Notes: generated by a model from the sequence alone, not told the origin. A stretch of 40,572 nt of DNA from Lentisphaeria bacterium (GCA_017508135.1 JAFVZN010000091.1:1-40572), one strand, 5' to 3'; counted from the first letter of the stretch, positions 9,153 to 17,972 are shown. Numbers and translations: made by a program.

Positions 9153-10523
9153 TCAGCAGATCACCGGAATACCGACGATCTGCGCGAAGTTTTCGATCAG
9201 CTCCATATTGTCGCCGTAAGTGACGATGTAGTGCTGGCTCATCACGTTCTGAATGAAACATTCCGAACAGCCGCATTCAAAGAAAACTTCCAGACTGGGC
9301 AGCTGCGGTGCCGGAGGTGCCCAACCGGCCTCTTCCCACGTTTCCGGTGTCCGGGCTTCGCCGCGCACCGCGTGCAATACCAGTTCGCCGTCGACCTGCG
9401 CCAGCCGCACGATGGTGACCGCTCCGGTCCTGACCTTGGAAACGTTGAGCAACCCCTCTCCAAAGGAACCGAACGCATTGGGCATGACCGTAATGCCGCC
9501 GTCAGTCACAGATGCCGGAACATAGTCCGGAACTCCCATGAACGCACTCTTTTCCGTAAATTCATAAAATTCCATGTACGCAGGGCTCACGCCGGTCAGA
9601 TATTTCATAATAAGCTCGGTCACGGCACCGTAGGAGTCGTTCTCCGGCACGGTGGGGATGTCCATTTCGTCATGGAGCAGTGTCAACGCTCCGGCAGGCG
9701 CGAATTTGAGCAGCTTCTTCACACCGTCAACGTCACAGAAGGAAAACGCATCGTAATTGCGCTCTTTGATCTTCTTCTGGAACGCCAGCGACAACCGGAC
9801 GGAGTTTTCCACGGTACCGGGCTGGGGTTCACGGACGAACTTCCAGTTCTTGCGGATCTTTTCAGCTCCGGCGGCGATCTCCTCATCGGTGATGCCGTTG
9901 GCAAGCTCCTGGATCTCCAGCAGGTCAAAGTGTTCGATCTCAGCACCGATGACGTTCTTGAGCAGATTGCCGTCATACAGCGTTCCGAACAGACGCATAT
10001 CGCGGTATCCGCTCATTCCAATGAACGCCGAACGCATACGCGCGGCGGCACTGGCAGCCCGCAGATAGTTCGCCGCTTCATCATAACGCGGTTCAGCATC
10101 TTTCTTGTTGACCAGATACTTGAAGTTGAAACCCATCTCCTGCATGGGCGCGCGCAGCGCAGTGGTTCCCGCCTGATCGGCAGTGGTCACAAAGTGACCG
10201 TTTTCACGCCATCCGCTCAAGCCCCAGAGCAGCATCGGTTTGTGTTTAAACGGTTCGATGACCTTTATCACCGCCCAGGTGGGTATCCATCCGGCGATAC
10301 AGACGACCAGCGCATCAAAGTCACCTTTCTTGAGTTCCGCGACCGCACGCGCCGCCTGTTCACCGGCGGGGTCGTCGCTCACGGGCGCAGTTTCAAAGAG
10401 TTCGATACCGCGCTTTCTCAGCTCATCGGCTGCCGCCTTGCAGCGGTTATCAATAAATTCCCGGGGGGTGTTGACTTCGCCGAAACCGACGAATCCGGCA
10501 CGGATCTTGAGCGCATCACTCAT
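9153..10523 (-). CDS. L-fucose/L-arabinose isomerase-like protein
   Basis: A protein of about 456 residues, MSDALKIRAGFVGFGEV. The ATG at 10523 is preceded by GGAGGA at good distance. The upstream in-frame ATG (10538) overlaps that Shine-Dalgarno site and is unlikely. The N-terminal part has the Rossmann-like layers of the FucI/AraA fold (DALVVCIAGWIPTWAV, KPMLLWGLSGW). The C-terminal part carries QHYIVTYGD, which matches the position of the metal-binding His followed by GD in fucose isomerases. Members of this family interconvert aldoses and ketoses, although many distant homologues are uncharacterised. The start overlaps the end of the FGGY kinase gene by 8 bases, so the two are translationally coupled. 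It is the last gene of the six-gene operon. Substrate not determinable from sequence. Confidence 0.82.
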   Translation of the reverse strand: MSDALKIRAGFVGFGEVNTPREFIDNRCKAAADELRKRGIELFETAPVSDDPAGEQAARAVAELKKGDFDALVVCIAGWIPTWAVIKVIEPFKHKPMLLWGLSGWRENGHFVTTADQAGTTALRAPMQEMGFNFKYLVNKKDAEPRYDEAANYLRAASAAARMRSAFIGMSGYRDMRLFGTLYDGNLLKNVIGAEIEHFDLLEIQELANGITDEEIAAGAEKIRKNWKFVREPQPGTVENSVRLSLAFQKKIKERNYDAFSFCDVDGVKKLLKFAPAGALTLLHDEMDIPTVPENDSYGAVTELIMKYLTGVSPAYMEFYEFTEKSAFMGVPDYVPASVTDGGITVMPNAFGSFGEGLLNVSKVRTGAVTIVRLAQVDGELVLHAVRGEARTPETWEEAGWAPPAPQLPSLEVFFECGCSECFIQNVMSQHYIVTYGDNMELIENFAQIVGIPVIC

Positions 10524-12000
10524 TGTTTTTTCCTCCAAATGTTGGCATCAATAATTTATTCAGCATACGATATTGTTCAAAAGGCTGTACATAGGCTCCG
10601 ACCGCTTCGCCGGGTTCGACCCGGAACGCGACCTTCACCATGGCACCGACCGCCGCCGCCGCATCCGGAAAGTCCCCGCACGCGACCGCTCCCAGTATGG
10701 CGGCTCCAAGACTGGTGGCTTCAGCACATTCGGTGACGGTGACCGGCAAATTCAGCACGTCAGCTTTGATCTGCAGCCAGAGTTTGCTCTTCGACGCTCC
10801 GCCCAGCGAACGGATCTCCGTGATCTTTGCGCCCATGGAACGCAACGCTTCGACATTGTCTTTCAGCAAATACGCCACGGATTCCATTATCGCCCGCGCC
10901 CAGTGGCCGCGCTTGTGCGCGAGGGTGATCCCCCATGCCACGCCCCGGGCATCAGGATTGCAGTCCGGCGAAATCGCTCCGGCACAGTGGGGAAGCAGGA
11001 TCAATCCTTCACTGCCGGGAGCAACTGCCGCCGCCTCCGCATCAAAGGCTTTGAAATCCATCCCGGATGTGAACCCGTCACGGAAATGCTTCAACAGCAT
11101 CCCCGCCGTCGGTGCCCACGGCAGCAGCACAAATGAACCCGGCGCAAAACCGAGATAGGTACTCAAACGTTTTTCTTCATCATAAACCAGACGGTCGAAC
11201 GCGGCACAAAGTGCCAGCGTACAACCGGTGGTCTCCGAAATCATACCGTTTCCGGCACATCCGCTGCCCAGATTGCCGCACACATGGTCGATGGGAGCCG
11301 CCGCAACCAGCGTTCCCGGAGCAACGACAGAATCGTTGGCAACAACTTCACCGATAACACCGCCGGCACACTTCAGCTCCGGCAGCTGCGCTTCGGTGAT
11401 GCCGATGGCATCGAGCATGGCACGGTCATATTTATCTGTGCGGATATCGTAATAGAGCGCGGAAGGCATCAATCCGGAACAGGTGGCATATCTGCCGGTC
11501 AACCGGAACGCGATGAAATCTTCCACCATCAGATATTTTGCCGTCCGGGCAAAAAGTTCCGGTTCATGCTTTTTGAACCACAAAATTTTGGGCGCGGGCC
11601 AGCAGGGCAGCATCTCCGTCTGCCCGGAGAGGCGGAAGAGCTCCTCCGTGCCGAAACGTTCATCCAGTTCGCGCGCTTCATCGGCGGCACGGTTGTCCAG
11701 CCACACGATGGCTTTTCGCAGCACCTTGCCGGAACTGTCGACCATGATAAGCGTTTCCGCCTGCCCGGTGATGGCGATGGAAACGATTTTTTCCGGCGCG
11801 ACAGCGGCATTTTTCACGGCTTCGGCGATGGCAGACTTGGCAGATTCCCAATAAATCTCGGCATCAAGTTCAACAATATCCGGAGCCGGTGTCTCCAGAG
11901 TGTACTCTGTCAACCCGGCTCCTGCCATATTTCCGGAAGCATCGAACACCGCCGCCTTTACGCCGGTGGTACCCATATCCAATCCGAGATAGAAATTCAT
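10516..12000 (-). CDS. FGGY-family carbohydrate kinase (xylulokinase-like)
   Basis: 494 residues, the usual FGGY length. It opens with LGLDMGTTGVKAAVFD, the ATPase-fold phosphate-1 motif. AITGQAET and AIVWLDNRA follow, both typical of xylulokinase relatives. The second domain holds ISETTGCTLALC and the late signature region with SLGGASKSKLWLQIKADVL. The reaction expected is ATP-dependent phosphorylation of a ketose or polyol in the cytoplasm. GCAGGAGA sits just ahead of the ATG. It lies 12 bp behind the ceramidase-like gene and overlaps the isomerase-like gene. The isomerase-plus-kinase pair is the classic aldose to ketose to ketose-phosphate arrangement. The sugar identity is not clear, so I do not assign xylB. 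Confidence 0.88.
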   Translation of the reverse strand: MNFYLGLDMGTTGVKAAVFDASGNMAGAGLTEYTLETPAPDIVELDAEIYWESAKSAIAEAVKNAAVAPEKIVSIAITGQAETLIMVDSSGKVLRKAIVWLDNRAADEARELDERFGTEELFRLSGQTEMLPCWPAPKILWFKKHEPELFARTAKYLMVEDFIAFRLTGRYATCSGLMPSALYYDIRTDKYDRAMLDAIGITEAQLPELKCAGGVIGEVVANDSVVAPGTLVAAAPIDHVCGNLGSGCAGNGMISETTGCTLALCAAFDRLVYDEEKRLSTYLGFAPGSFVLLPWAPTAGMLLKHFRDGFTSGMDFKAFDAEAAAVAPGSEGLILLPHCAGAISPDCNPDARGVAWGITLAHKRGHWARAIMESVAYLLKDNVEALRSMGAKITEIRSLGGASKSKLWLQIKADVLNLPVTVTECAEATSLGAAILGAVACGDFPDAAAAVGAMVKVAFRVEPGEAVGAYVQPFEQYRMLNKLLMPTFGGKNNE

Positions 12001-12012
12001 GTGGTCTCCTGC

Positions 12013-13488
12013 TCAAAAGAGCTTGTTGATCGCATCGACCGTAATGTCGCAAAGTTTGTAACCGCCGTCGCTGCCGACCTGACCGTTGATGATAAGTCCG
12101 CCGTAACCGCCGAATTTTTCCGCATCGGGGCTGGGGAGGTAACCGGCATGATAGTTGCCGTTGCCGGAAAGCTGGATCAAAAAGGTCTGGAACGCTTTGG
12201 AACGCGCTTTGATATTCTGTCCGTAATAAAGGTAGAGTTCAAAGGGATTGTTGGCAATGGCGATATTTCCGAGACGGATAACGTTCATGTTGAAGATGTA
12301 GTTTGGATTGGCATCCTGATCTTCATAACGGCGGATGACCGCCTGCGCGTTCTTGATAAGGACAAAGTGGTGAAGTTTGCTGTCGTAAGGTCCGGGGCCG
12401 TCGATCTTCTCGTTGGCGTGGGTTTCGGCGCAAAATTCTTCAAATGCCTTGTCTTCGGGCATGATCGCGGTCAGACGGGCAAGTTCCGCCTGCGCTTCTT
12501 TGTACGCAACATAGGAGGCACGGCGGCGCGGAATGACCACTTCCACGACCTCGCTCTTGAGAACGGGCGTGTAATCGATCTCTCCGGGCACAGCCGACTT
12601 CACCGCCGTCAACAGCCGGTTGGCAAGAACGGGAACACCGTCCGCATGCCAGAAGTCCGGTTCCGTGGTGTAGTGGCGCACCAGATCGCGGGGCGACTGG
12701 CAGCCGGCGGGGGAGATCTGGTAGATGGTGTGGAAATCTTCACCGTACTCAGCTTTCAACAGTTCGCGGGTGGCTCCGGCAAAGTCGGAAGAGACAACGT
12801 AGGTGGATTCCATATTCTGCGACGGACAGGCAACGTTGAGGAACATACCGGTCTTTTTGCCGTTGGCATCGTAAGTGAAGAGCATTTCAACACCGGTATC
12901 TTCTCCGGCTTCCATACTGATGAAATCCTGCCGGGTGGTGTCGCCGTACATCTCCGCCGTTCCGTCAGCGAAGACCGCGCGGCGGCAGTGGCCGATACGG
13001 GCGTTGCCGAAACCGGTGGCGATACCGCCGGCGGCGCGCTTCTGCCACGCATTGACGATGTTCTGCGCAATGACCGGGATAGCGAAAGCCGCATACTCAT
13101 CCGGAGTGAGCATCTGGTCGCGCAGAGCATCCCACGCGCTGGCGGCAACTCCGGTTCCGGGAGCAGGTGAAACCCGGAACGCCAGACTCGGCGCACTGTG
13201 GGTGTGGATGGCGTTGACAAAAACCTTCGACGTATCAATGGTTGAATCCATTGCCGCGATGGTCTCGCGCAGGCGGTCGACAAACTGCCGCGGAGTTCCG
13301 GCAACGTCAACGGATGCGGTGATGAAGGCATCGTTTCCGGAGCTTATCGCGCAGGCGACCGTCTTGAGCCGGGAGTGGATACCCGTGGCAAGGCGGGTGT
13401 AATACTGTCCGTACAACGGGATTTTCTTACCGTTTTCTTCCGGAGTGATATCAGCCTCACTCCAACCGATCATAACTTTTTCATTCAT
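12013..13488 (-). CDS. Neutral/alkaline ceramidase-like hydrolase (PF04734-like N-terminal domain)
   Basis: 491 residues starting MNEKVMIGWSEADITPE, the standard opening of neutral ceramidase-like proteins (G-x-A/S-x-x-D-I-T-P). Further landmarks are ISSGNDAFITASVDVAG and VNAIHTHSAP, where the two His residues are expected zinc ligands. QISPAGCQSPRDLV corresponds to the region around the second metal-ligand set. The protein is shorter than true neutral ceramidases and has no signal peptide, so it is probably cytoplasmic. In PVC and Bacteroidota genomes such proteins often sit with sugar-catabolism genes. Hydrolysis of an amide bond of an acylamino sugar or polyol is my inference. GAGGTG lies ahead of the ATG. 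The gene is between the oxidoreductase and kinase genes in the operon. Confidence 0.75.
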   Translation of the reverse strand: MNEKVMIGWSEADITPEENGKKIPLYGQYYTRLATGIHSRLKTVACAISSGNDAFITASVDVAGTPRQFVDRLRETIAAMDSTIDTSKVFVNAIHTHSAPSLAFRVSPAPGTGVAASAWDALRDQMLTPDEYAAFAIPVIAQNIVNAWQKRAAGGIATGFGNARIGHCRRAVFADGTAEMYGDTTRQDFISMEAGEDTGVEMLFTYDANGKKTGMFLNVACPSQNMESTYVVSSDFAGATRELLKAEYGEDFHTIYQISPAGCQSPRDLVRHYTTEPDFWHADGVPVLANRLLTAVKSAVPGEIDYTPVLKSEVVEVVIPRRRASYVAYKEAQAELARLTAIMPEDKAFEEFCAETHANEKIDGPGPYDSKLHHFVLIKNAQAVIRRYEDQDANPNYIFNMNVIRLGNIAIANNPFELYLYYGQNIKARSKAFQTFLIQLSGNGNYHAGYLPSPDAEKFGGYGGLIINGQVGSDGGYKLCDITVDAINKLF

Positions 13489-13510
13489 GATATCACCTCA
13501 CATTAACGAT

Positions 13511-14653
13511 TCAAAGTTTTTCAAGAGTACCATCTTTCCAGCTCTTCAACGCGGCGGTGAAGAGTTTGTGGCTCAGTGCCGCTTCCTCCGGGGTCACGCA
13601 GGAGACAAATTTGCCTTTGGGCTTGCCTTCGGTGATCTCAGTGACAAACGACGCCCACATCTGCAGAATACTGTCCGTAAAACCGAATTCAAAGATGCCG
13701 CCGGTAATGGTCTTGAACGCCGTTTCATAACCCATGTCGATCTGCTGCAATGCCTGATCGCCGCCTTTGTATTCCAGAAGTTCCAGACGGCGGGGGTTCT
13801 TGCTCGTCCACCTGGCGCAGCCGTGCATACCTTTGACTTCAAAGTACCAGGTATCCGTTTCGCCCGGGGCGATGCGCTGGGTCTTGATGGTCAGCGGGAA
13901 GGTATTTCCGGTTCTGGGATCATCCGCTTCGCAGAGCAGTGTTGCGTTATCCCAGGTGCGGCAGGGAACCATCTCTCCATCTTTGCCCGGACGCTCTTTC
14001 ACCAGCTTGGACAAAATCGCCCGCACGTTCTTCGGAATGAATCCGGCGCGGAACGGGAAGTGGCACGCATGCATACCCAGATCCCCCATACAGCCGTATT
14101 CGCCGTTGAATTCGATCATGCGCTTCCAGTTGATCGGCTTCATGGGATTCAAGTCGGAGGAGTGGAGGAAGCCGGAGTTGACTTCGATCAACGGTCCGAA
14201 AAAGTCCGTTTCCAAAAGCTGACCGATGCGCTGCATGGGCGGATAGAAGGGAAACTCCGAACTGCAGCGGACGGTGACTTCCGGATGCGCCTTGATACAC
14301 GCCATGATGGCATCGTTGGCTTTTTTGTCGATACCGAAAGGCTTTTCTCCGAGGAGGTGTTTTCCGGCTTTGATGATATCGCAATAGATTTGTTCGTGCA
14401 GATTGTGCGGCACGGCACAGTAGACAGCTTCCACTTCCGGGTTGGCAAGGAGCTGAACGTAATCGTCCGTCACCTGTTTGATGGTGGGGAAGTTGTCCTG
14501 ATACCAGGGATAAAGTGCCGGATTTTTGTCGCAGACTGCGACCAGTTCCGGTTTGGCACTGATTTCAGTAAGGTGGCACCAGCGCGCACAGGCGGAGGCA
14601 AATTCCCGCCCCATAAGACCGGCACCGATAATTCCGAATTTCACAGTTTTCAT
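13511..14653 (-). CDS. Gfo/Idh/MocA-family oxidoreductase
   Basis: About 380 residues. The start is the ATG at 14653 (MKTVKFGIIGAGLMG), with AAGGTG upstream. A longer frame to 14722 exists but would run back into the MBL gene and has no ribosome site. FGIIGAGLMG is the NAD(P)-binding Rossmann motif. EAVYCAVPHNLHEQ and the catalytic-type GEKPFGIDKKAND, where the Lys of EKP is conserved, follow. A late region, YGCMGDLGMHACHFP, contains the GDxGxHxxH-type His that acts in substrate binding or proton transfer. Members oxidise or reduce hydroxyl groups of sugars, inositols or amino-polyols. It sits third in the operon, 31 bp behind the MBL gene. Confidence 0.9.
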   Translation of the reverse strand: MKTVKFGIIGAGLMGREFASACARWCHLTEISAKPELVAVCDKNPALYPWYQDNFPTIKQVTDDYVQLLANPEVEAVYCAVPHNLHEQIYCDIIKAGKHLLGEKPFGIDKKANDAIMACIKAHPEVTVRCSSEFPFYPPMQRIGQLLETDFFGPLIEVNSGFLHSSDLNPMKPINWKRMIEFNGEYGCMGDLGMHACHFPFRAGFIPKNVRAILSKLVKERPGKDGEMVPCRTWDNATLLCEADDPRTGNTFPLTIKTQRIAPGETDTWYFEVKGMHGCARWTSKNPRRLELLEYKGGDQALQQIDMGYETAFKTITGGIFEFGFTDSILQMWASFVTEITEGKPKGKFVSCVTPEEAALSHKLFTAALKSWKDGTLEKL

Positions 14654-14684
14654 AAGTTGCACCTTTTTTATATATGGTATATTT

Positions 14685-15446
14685 TCACGGTAAATCGGTC
14701 CATTGCAGAACCGGTATTTCAAAACTTGTCAAGCCGGGTATGGCATCCGCCAGCCGCGCCAGGTCGTTCCGCAGATAAAACTGATCCAGCGGAAGTTTAA
14801 ATTCATCGTGGTGGGTGGGAATAAGATGACGGAATCTGATATTCCGCATAAGCATCTCCGGAAAACCATCCTTCCACCGGCTGATACCGCAGAAGAGATG
14901 ATCGCACTCCGTTCCGCATATCACATCTTCAAGCATATTGGCGGTACCGAGGTTCAATATCTTCTGTCCGTCGACTTCGATCAGAAAGGCAAAGGTTTCG
15001 CCGCACTTCCAGCCGGAAGCACTTTGCAATTCATCCATTGGAGGAACGTCACTGTATCCCTCAGCTTCACCGGTCAGCCCCATGTGCCGGGATTCCAACG
15101 CCGTAACGGTCACGTTGCCGGGGAGGTGGAGCGTTTCACCGTAAGAGAGTTCATAAAGCTGATTTTCCGGCACACCGTATGCCCGCATTATCATACACGC
15201 CGTGCGTGAAGCGTAAAGCACAGCACCGCATTTTTTCAGGATATGCGGCATATCCGGCAGATGATCCCAGTGGGCATGGGTCATCAGAATAAAATCCGGC
15301 GTTGAGGTGATGTACTTATCCACCTCCGTCGGGATGTACAATTTCTCCCGGTCACGACTGACATACGGATCGATCATAAATGATCCGCCGCTGTGCCGGA
15401 ACTCCAGAGCATTTGTACCGTACCATTTGACAGAAACAGAGTTCAT
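14685..15446 (-). CDS. MBL-fold metal-dependent hydrolase (UlaG-like)
   Basis: About 253 residues from the ATG at 15446 (MNSVSVKWYGTNALEF), preceded by GAAGAAG. An in-frame ATG at 15512 overlaps the aminotransferase stop as TGATG and would add 22 residues, but it has no clear Shine-Dalgarno. Family members normally begin close to the KWYGTNALEF strand. THAHWDHLPD is the HxHxDH zinc motif. SRHMGLTG and PTHHDEF supply the later His ligands. The usual Gly-Asp bridging motif appears instead as LGTANM, so the Asp seems to be missing. The closest functional analogues are UlaG-type lactonases and related phosphodiesterases. The role in this operon is unknown, with lactone or ester hydrolysis of an oxidised sugar a reasonable guess. 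Confidence 0.82.
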   Translation of the reverse strand: MNSVSVKWYGTNALEFRHSGGSFMIDPYVSRDREKLYIPTEVDKYITSTPDFILMTHAHWDHLPDMPHILKKCGAVLYASRTACMIMRAYGVPENQLYELSYGETLHLPGNVTVTALESRHMGLTGEAEGYSDVPPMDELQSASGWKCGETFAFLIEVDGQKILNLGTANMLEDVICGTECDHLFCGISRWKDGFPEMLMRNIRFRHLIPTHHDEFKLPLDQFYLRNDLARLADAIPGLTSFEIPVLQWTDLP

Positions 15447-15511
15447 TTTCTTCTTCAGAGCAAAAGGTTTGTCTTCCGGGGAGAAGATCTCCCCGGAAGT
15501 ACGGTTTACCA

Positions 15512-16879
15512 TCAGCCGAGCAGTTCTTTTTCCGTTTCGGCAATGGCTTCTTCGATGATGTCCATACCTTTGAGGGCGACCTCGTTGGGCATGATGATCG
15601 GCGGGCTCATGCGCAGGATGTGACCGGCAGGGACCCAGGCAAGACCTTTGGCGAACGCCTTCTGGTAAACCATCTTACCGGCTTCGTCAAAGGGAGTTTT
15701 GAGAGCTTTGTCTTTGACCAGTTCGATACCGAGCAGGCAGCCTTTGCAGCGGGTGTCGCCGACGATTTTGTATTTGGTGGTCCAGTCAGCCATGCGTTTC
15801 TTGAAGAGATCTTCAAGTTCCTGAGTGTGTTCGAGCAGACCTTCTTCTTCGATGACCTCGAAGCAGGCAAGAGCCGCCGCGCAAGCCATCGGGTTGCCGC
15901 CGTAACTGGTGGAGGCGGAAATCTTGTCGACCGCATCGGCATAGGGGGTACGAACCGCCATGCAGGTGACAGGGAAACCGTTACCGAAACCTTTTCCGAG
16001 CGTGACCACGTCAGGAGTGACACCCCAGTGTTCGCAGCAGAGGATCTTACCGGTACGGCCCATGCTGGTCAGAACTTCGTCAGCAAAGAGCAGAATGCCG
16101 CGTTCATCGAGGAACTTGCGGAGTTTCGGGAAGAAATCATCCGGCGGCATGATGGAGCCGCCCCAGCCCTGAATGGGTTCAAGGACGAACGCCGCGACCT
16201 GACCGGTGGTGGATTCTTTGATGAAGGTGTCGTAAAATTCCAGATATCTTTCGGTATCAAGCGTACCGTCTTCACGGGTCCACCACGGACGGTAGGTGTC
16301 CGGACGCGGAACCATGTAAAATCCGGAGGGACGCGTGGGACCGCTGAACTTGGTCATACGGGCGCAGCCGATGGAGTGTCCGCTTTTGCCGTGGAAGTCC
16401 ATAAAGCAGCTGATGAACTCATGTTTGCCGGTGGCGGCGCGGCAGGTACGCAAACCGGCTTCAACCGCGGCGGTACCGCAGTCATAAAGCTGGAAGCACT
16501 TCAAATCATCGGGCAGAGTTGCCGCCATTTTTTCCAGAAGTTTGACTTTGATCTCGGTGGTGAAATCGTGGCAGTTCATCAACTTTTTGGCATAGTAGGC
16601 AACCTGTTCGGAAATGCGCGGATGGCAGTGTCCGAGAGTGGTGACATAAATACCGCTGGAGAAGTCGATGTACTGGTTGCCGTCGACGTCCTCAAGCATA
16701 CAGCCCTGACCGCGTTCAAACGCGACCGGAAACAGTTTCACCTGACCGGAAAGACCGCGATAATATTTGGCGGCACGGCTGTGAAGCGCGTTGCTCCCGG
16801 GGCCGGGGATGGTGCTGCTGACGATCTTGGGGACCGCATTGAGATCGAGCTGGTAAGGAGCCGGATTGTATTTACCCAT
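15512..16879 (-). CDS. Class III PLP-dependent aminotransferase
   Basis: 455 residues, normal for the class. GQGCMLEDVDGNQYIDFSSG is the N-terminal family signature. CGTAAVEAGLRTCRAATG binds the cofactor phosphate. LLFADEVLTSMGRTG contains the Asp that pairs with the PLP ring nitrogen. TLGKGFGNGFP holds the Schiff-base Lys (about residue 295). It would transfer an amino group between an omega-amine or amino-polyol and a keto acid in the cytoplasm. AAGGA lies upstream of the ATG. It is the first gene of the operon, divergent from the DeoR-type regulator with 264 bp between the starts. In this setting it may remove the amino group of the operon's substrate. Confidence 0.9.
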   Translation of the reverse strand: MGKYNPAPYQLDLNAVPKIVSSTIPGPGSNALHSRAAKYYRGLSGQVKLFPVAFERGQGCMLEDVDGNQYIDFSSGIYVTTLGHCHPRISEQVAYYAKKLMNCHDFTTEIKVKLLEKMAATLPDDLKCFQLYDCGTAAVEAGLRTCRAATGKHEFISCFMDFHGKSGHSIGCARMTKFSGPTRPSGFYMVPRPDTYRPWWTREDGTLDTERYLEFYDTFIKESTTGQVAAFVLEPIQGWGGSIMPPDDFFPKLRKFLDERGILLFADEVLTSMGRTGKILCCEHWGVTPDVVTLGKGFGNGFPVTCMAVRTPYADAVDKISASTSYGGNPMACAAALACFEVIEEEGLLEHTQELEDLFKKRMADWTTKYKIVGDTRCKGCLLGIELVKDKALKTPFDEAGKMVYQKAFAKGLAWVPAGHILRMSPPIIMPNEVALKGMDIIEEAIAETEKELLG

Positions 16880-16930
16880 TTTTCATTCCTTTCGATGTTT
16901 AGACAATATCTTACGGGTTACCACAATATT

Positions 16931-16958
16931 AAAATAGCCCGGTTTTTATTTTTCGCAA
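16931..16958 (-). promoter_or_regulatory. Candidate promoter of the aminotransferase operon
   Basis: The minus strand has TTGCGA (complement of 16953-16958) and TATTTT (complement of 16931-16936) separated by 16 bp, about 50 bp ahead of the aminotransferase ATG. The match is moderate. The upstream operator-like palindrome (16999-17013) lies about 40 bp behind the -35 element. Confidence 0.4.
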
Positions 16959-16998
16959 GCGGGAAAGCGCATTTTGGTGCATTTTATCCGAAAGAAAA

Positions 16999-17013
16999 TG
17001 TTATTTTTTAACA
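16999..17013. promoter_or_regulatory. Operator-like palindrome, copy 1
   Basis: TGTTA-TTTTT-TAACA. The full inverted repeat extends to AATGTTA (16997-17003) and TAACATT (17009-17015). It has the same half-sites and 5-bp spacing as copy 2 at 17118-17132, in the same divergent intergenic region as a DeoR-type gene. It is therefore a likely binding site for that regulator. Confidence 0.65.
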
Positions 17014-17117
17014 TTGCCTTCCGGCGGTACTATTGCTTTCAGGGGGATATGATCCTTATTTTTTCAGCATAAATTCAAGAAAACAGAAAATTTTGCCTTG
17101 CGTTTTTCCTCAAACGA

Positions 17118-17132
17118 TGTTAATTTATAACA
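17118..17132. promoter_or_regulatory. Operator-like palindrome, copy 2, overlapping the regulator leader
   Basis: TGTTA-ATTTA-TAACA, ending one base before the AGGAGG of the regulator gene. Its half-sites and spacing equal copy 1. The centre-to-centre distance is 119 bp. Occupancy here could block expression of the regulator itself (autoregulation), and looping with copy 1 is possible. Confidence 0.65.
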
Positions 17133-17143
17133 CAGGAGGTATC

Positions 17144-17902
17144 ATGCATCAGCGTCAACGGAAAATCTTGGATATGCTTCAGCGCGGAAAAGTGCTTATC
17201 CGCGAAGCCGCCGCCGAACTCGGTGTCACGGAAATGACTTTGCGCCGCGACCTCAAACTTCTGGAGGAACGCAAACTGATATTGTGCGTGAAAGGCGGAG
17301 CCATCCCCTACCCGGCGAAGTATGAACCCGAAAGTGCCGCCGCCGAACTTACCGACTGCAAATTCGCCATCGCCAACGCGCTGTTTCAAAGGATAATGCC
17401 GGCGGAATCCATTTTTATCAGTGCCGGAACGACCAGCCTTGCTTTCGCAAAAATCGTTGCCCGTTACAACCGTCTGCCGCTTACCGTGATAACCAATTCG
17501 CTCCCGGCGGCATCCACCCTCTTCCGCTCCTGCTGCAAAGTGATACTTCTCGGCGGCGAACTGCGGAGCAGCTCCCTCGATCTGGTCGGCCCCATCGCCG
17601 AAAAAAATCTGGAGGAGTATCACGTCGACTGGCTTATTTCCGGCTGTGATGCCGCGTTGAGCGATTACGGTTTTTACACTTCAGACATCAGCGTTTCCAA
17701 TCTGGAAAAAAAATCTCTGGGCATCGCCTCCAACGCCGCCATCATCACCGACAGCAGTAAATTCGGCCGCCGCGCCCTGACCCGTTTCGCCACCTTGAGC
17801 GACATCGATCTGCTGGTGACCGATGAGGGTATTTCTCCGGAAGATGCCCGGAATCTTACCGCCTCCGGTCTGGAAGTGATAACAATACCTTCCGGTAGCT
17901 GA
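17144..17902 (+). CDS. DeoR/GlpR-family transcriptional regulator
   Basis: 252 residues, the usual DeoR-family length. The ATG at 17144 (MHQRQRKILDML) is preceded by AGGAGG five bases away. A longer frame from 17033 would run through both operator-like sequences and is not needed. Residues 1-60 form the winged helix-turn-helix (VLIREAAAELGVTEMTLRRDLKLLEE, written here for orientation as residues about 19-44), followed by the wing ILCVKGGAIP. The C-terminal sugar-phosphate sensor domain shows FISAGTTS, TVITNSLPAA, VILLGGELR and the late IITDSSKFGRRA. It is divergent from the six-gene operon and probably represses it until a phosphorylated intermediate binds, which is standard for the family. 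The effector is unknown. Confidence 0.92.
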   Translation: MHQRQRKILDMLQRGKVLIREAAAELGVTEMTLRRDLKLLEERKLILCVKGGAIPYPAKYEPESAAAELTDCKFAIANALFQRIMPAESIFISAGTTSLAFAKIVARYNRLPLTVITNSLPAASTLFRSCCKVILLGGELRSSSLDLVGPIAEKNLEEYHVDWLISGCDAALSDYGFYTSDISVSNLEKKSLGIASNAAIITDSSKFGRRALTRFATLSDIDLLVTDEGISPEDARNLTASGLEVITIPSGS

Positions 17903-17940
17903 ACCGTCAGCTCAGGAACGCAGTCGGGGAGAACCGGATT

Positions 17941-17960
17941 CAGATTCTGCATCTGTTTTT
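17941..17960 (+). terminator. Weak terminator behind the DeoR-type gene
   Basis: CAGAT (17941-17945) and ATCTG (17951-17955) form a 5-bp stem followed by TTTTT. The stem is short, so termination may be partial. Confidence 0.4.
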
Positions 17961-17972
17961 ACTTTTCCGCAT

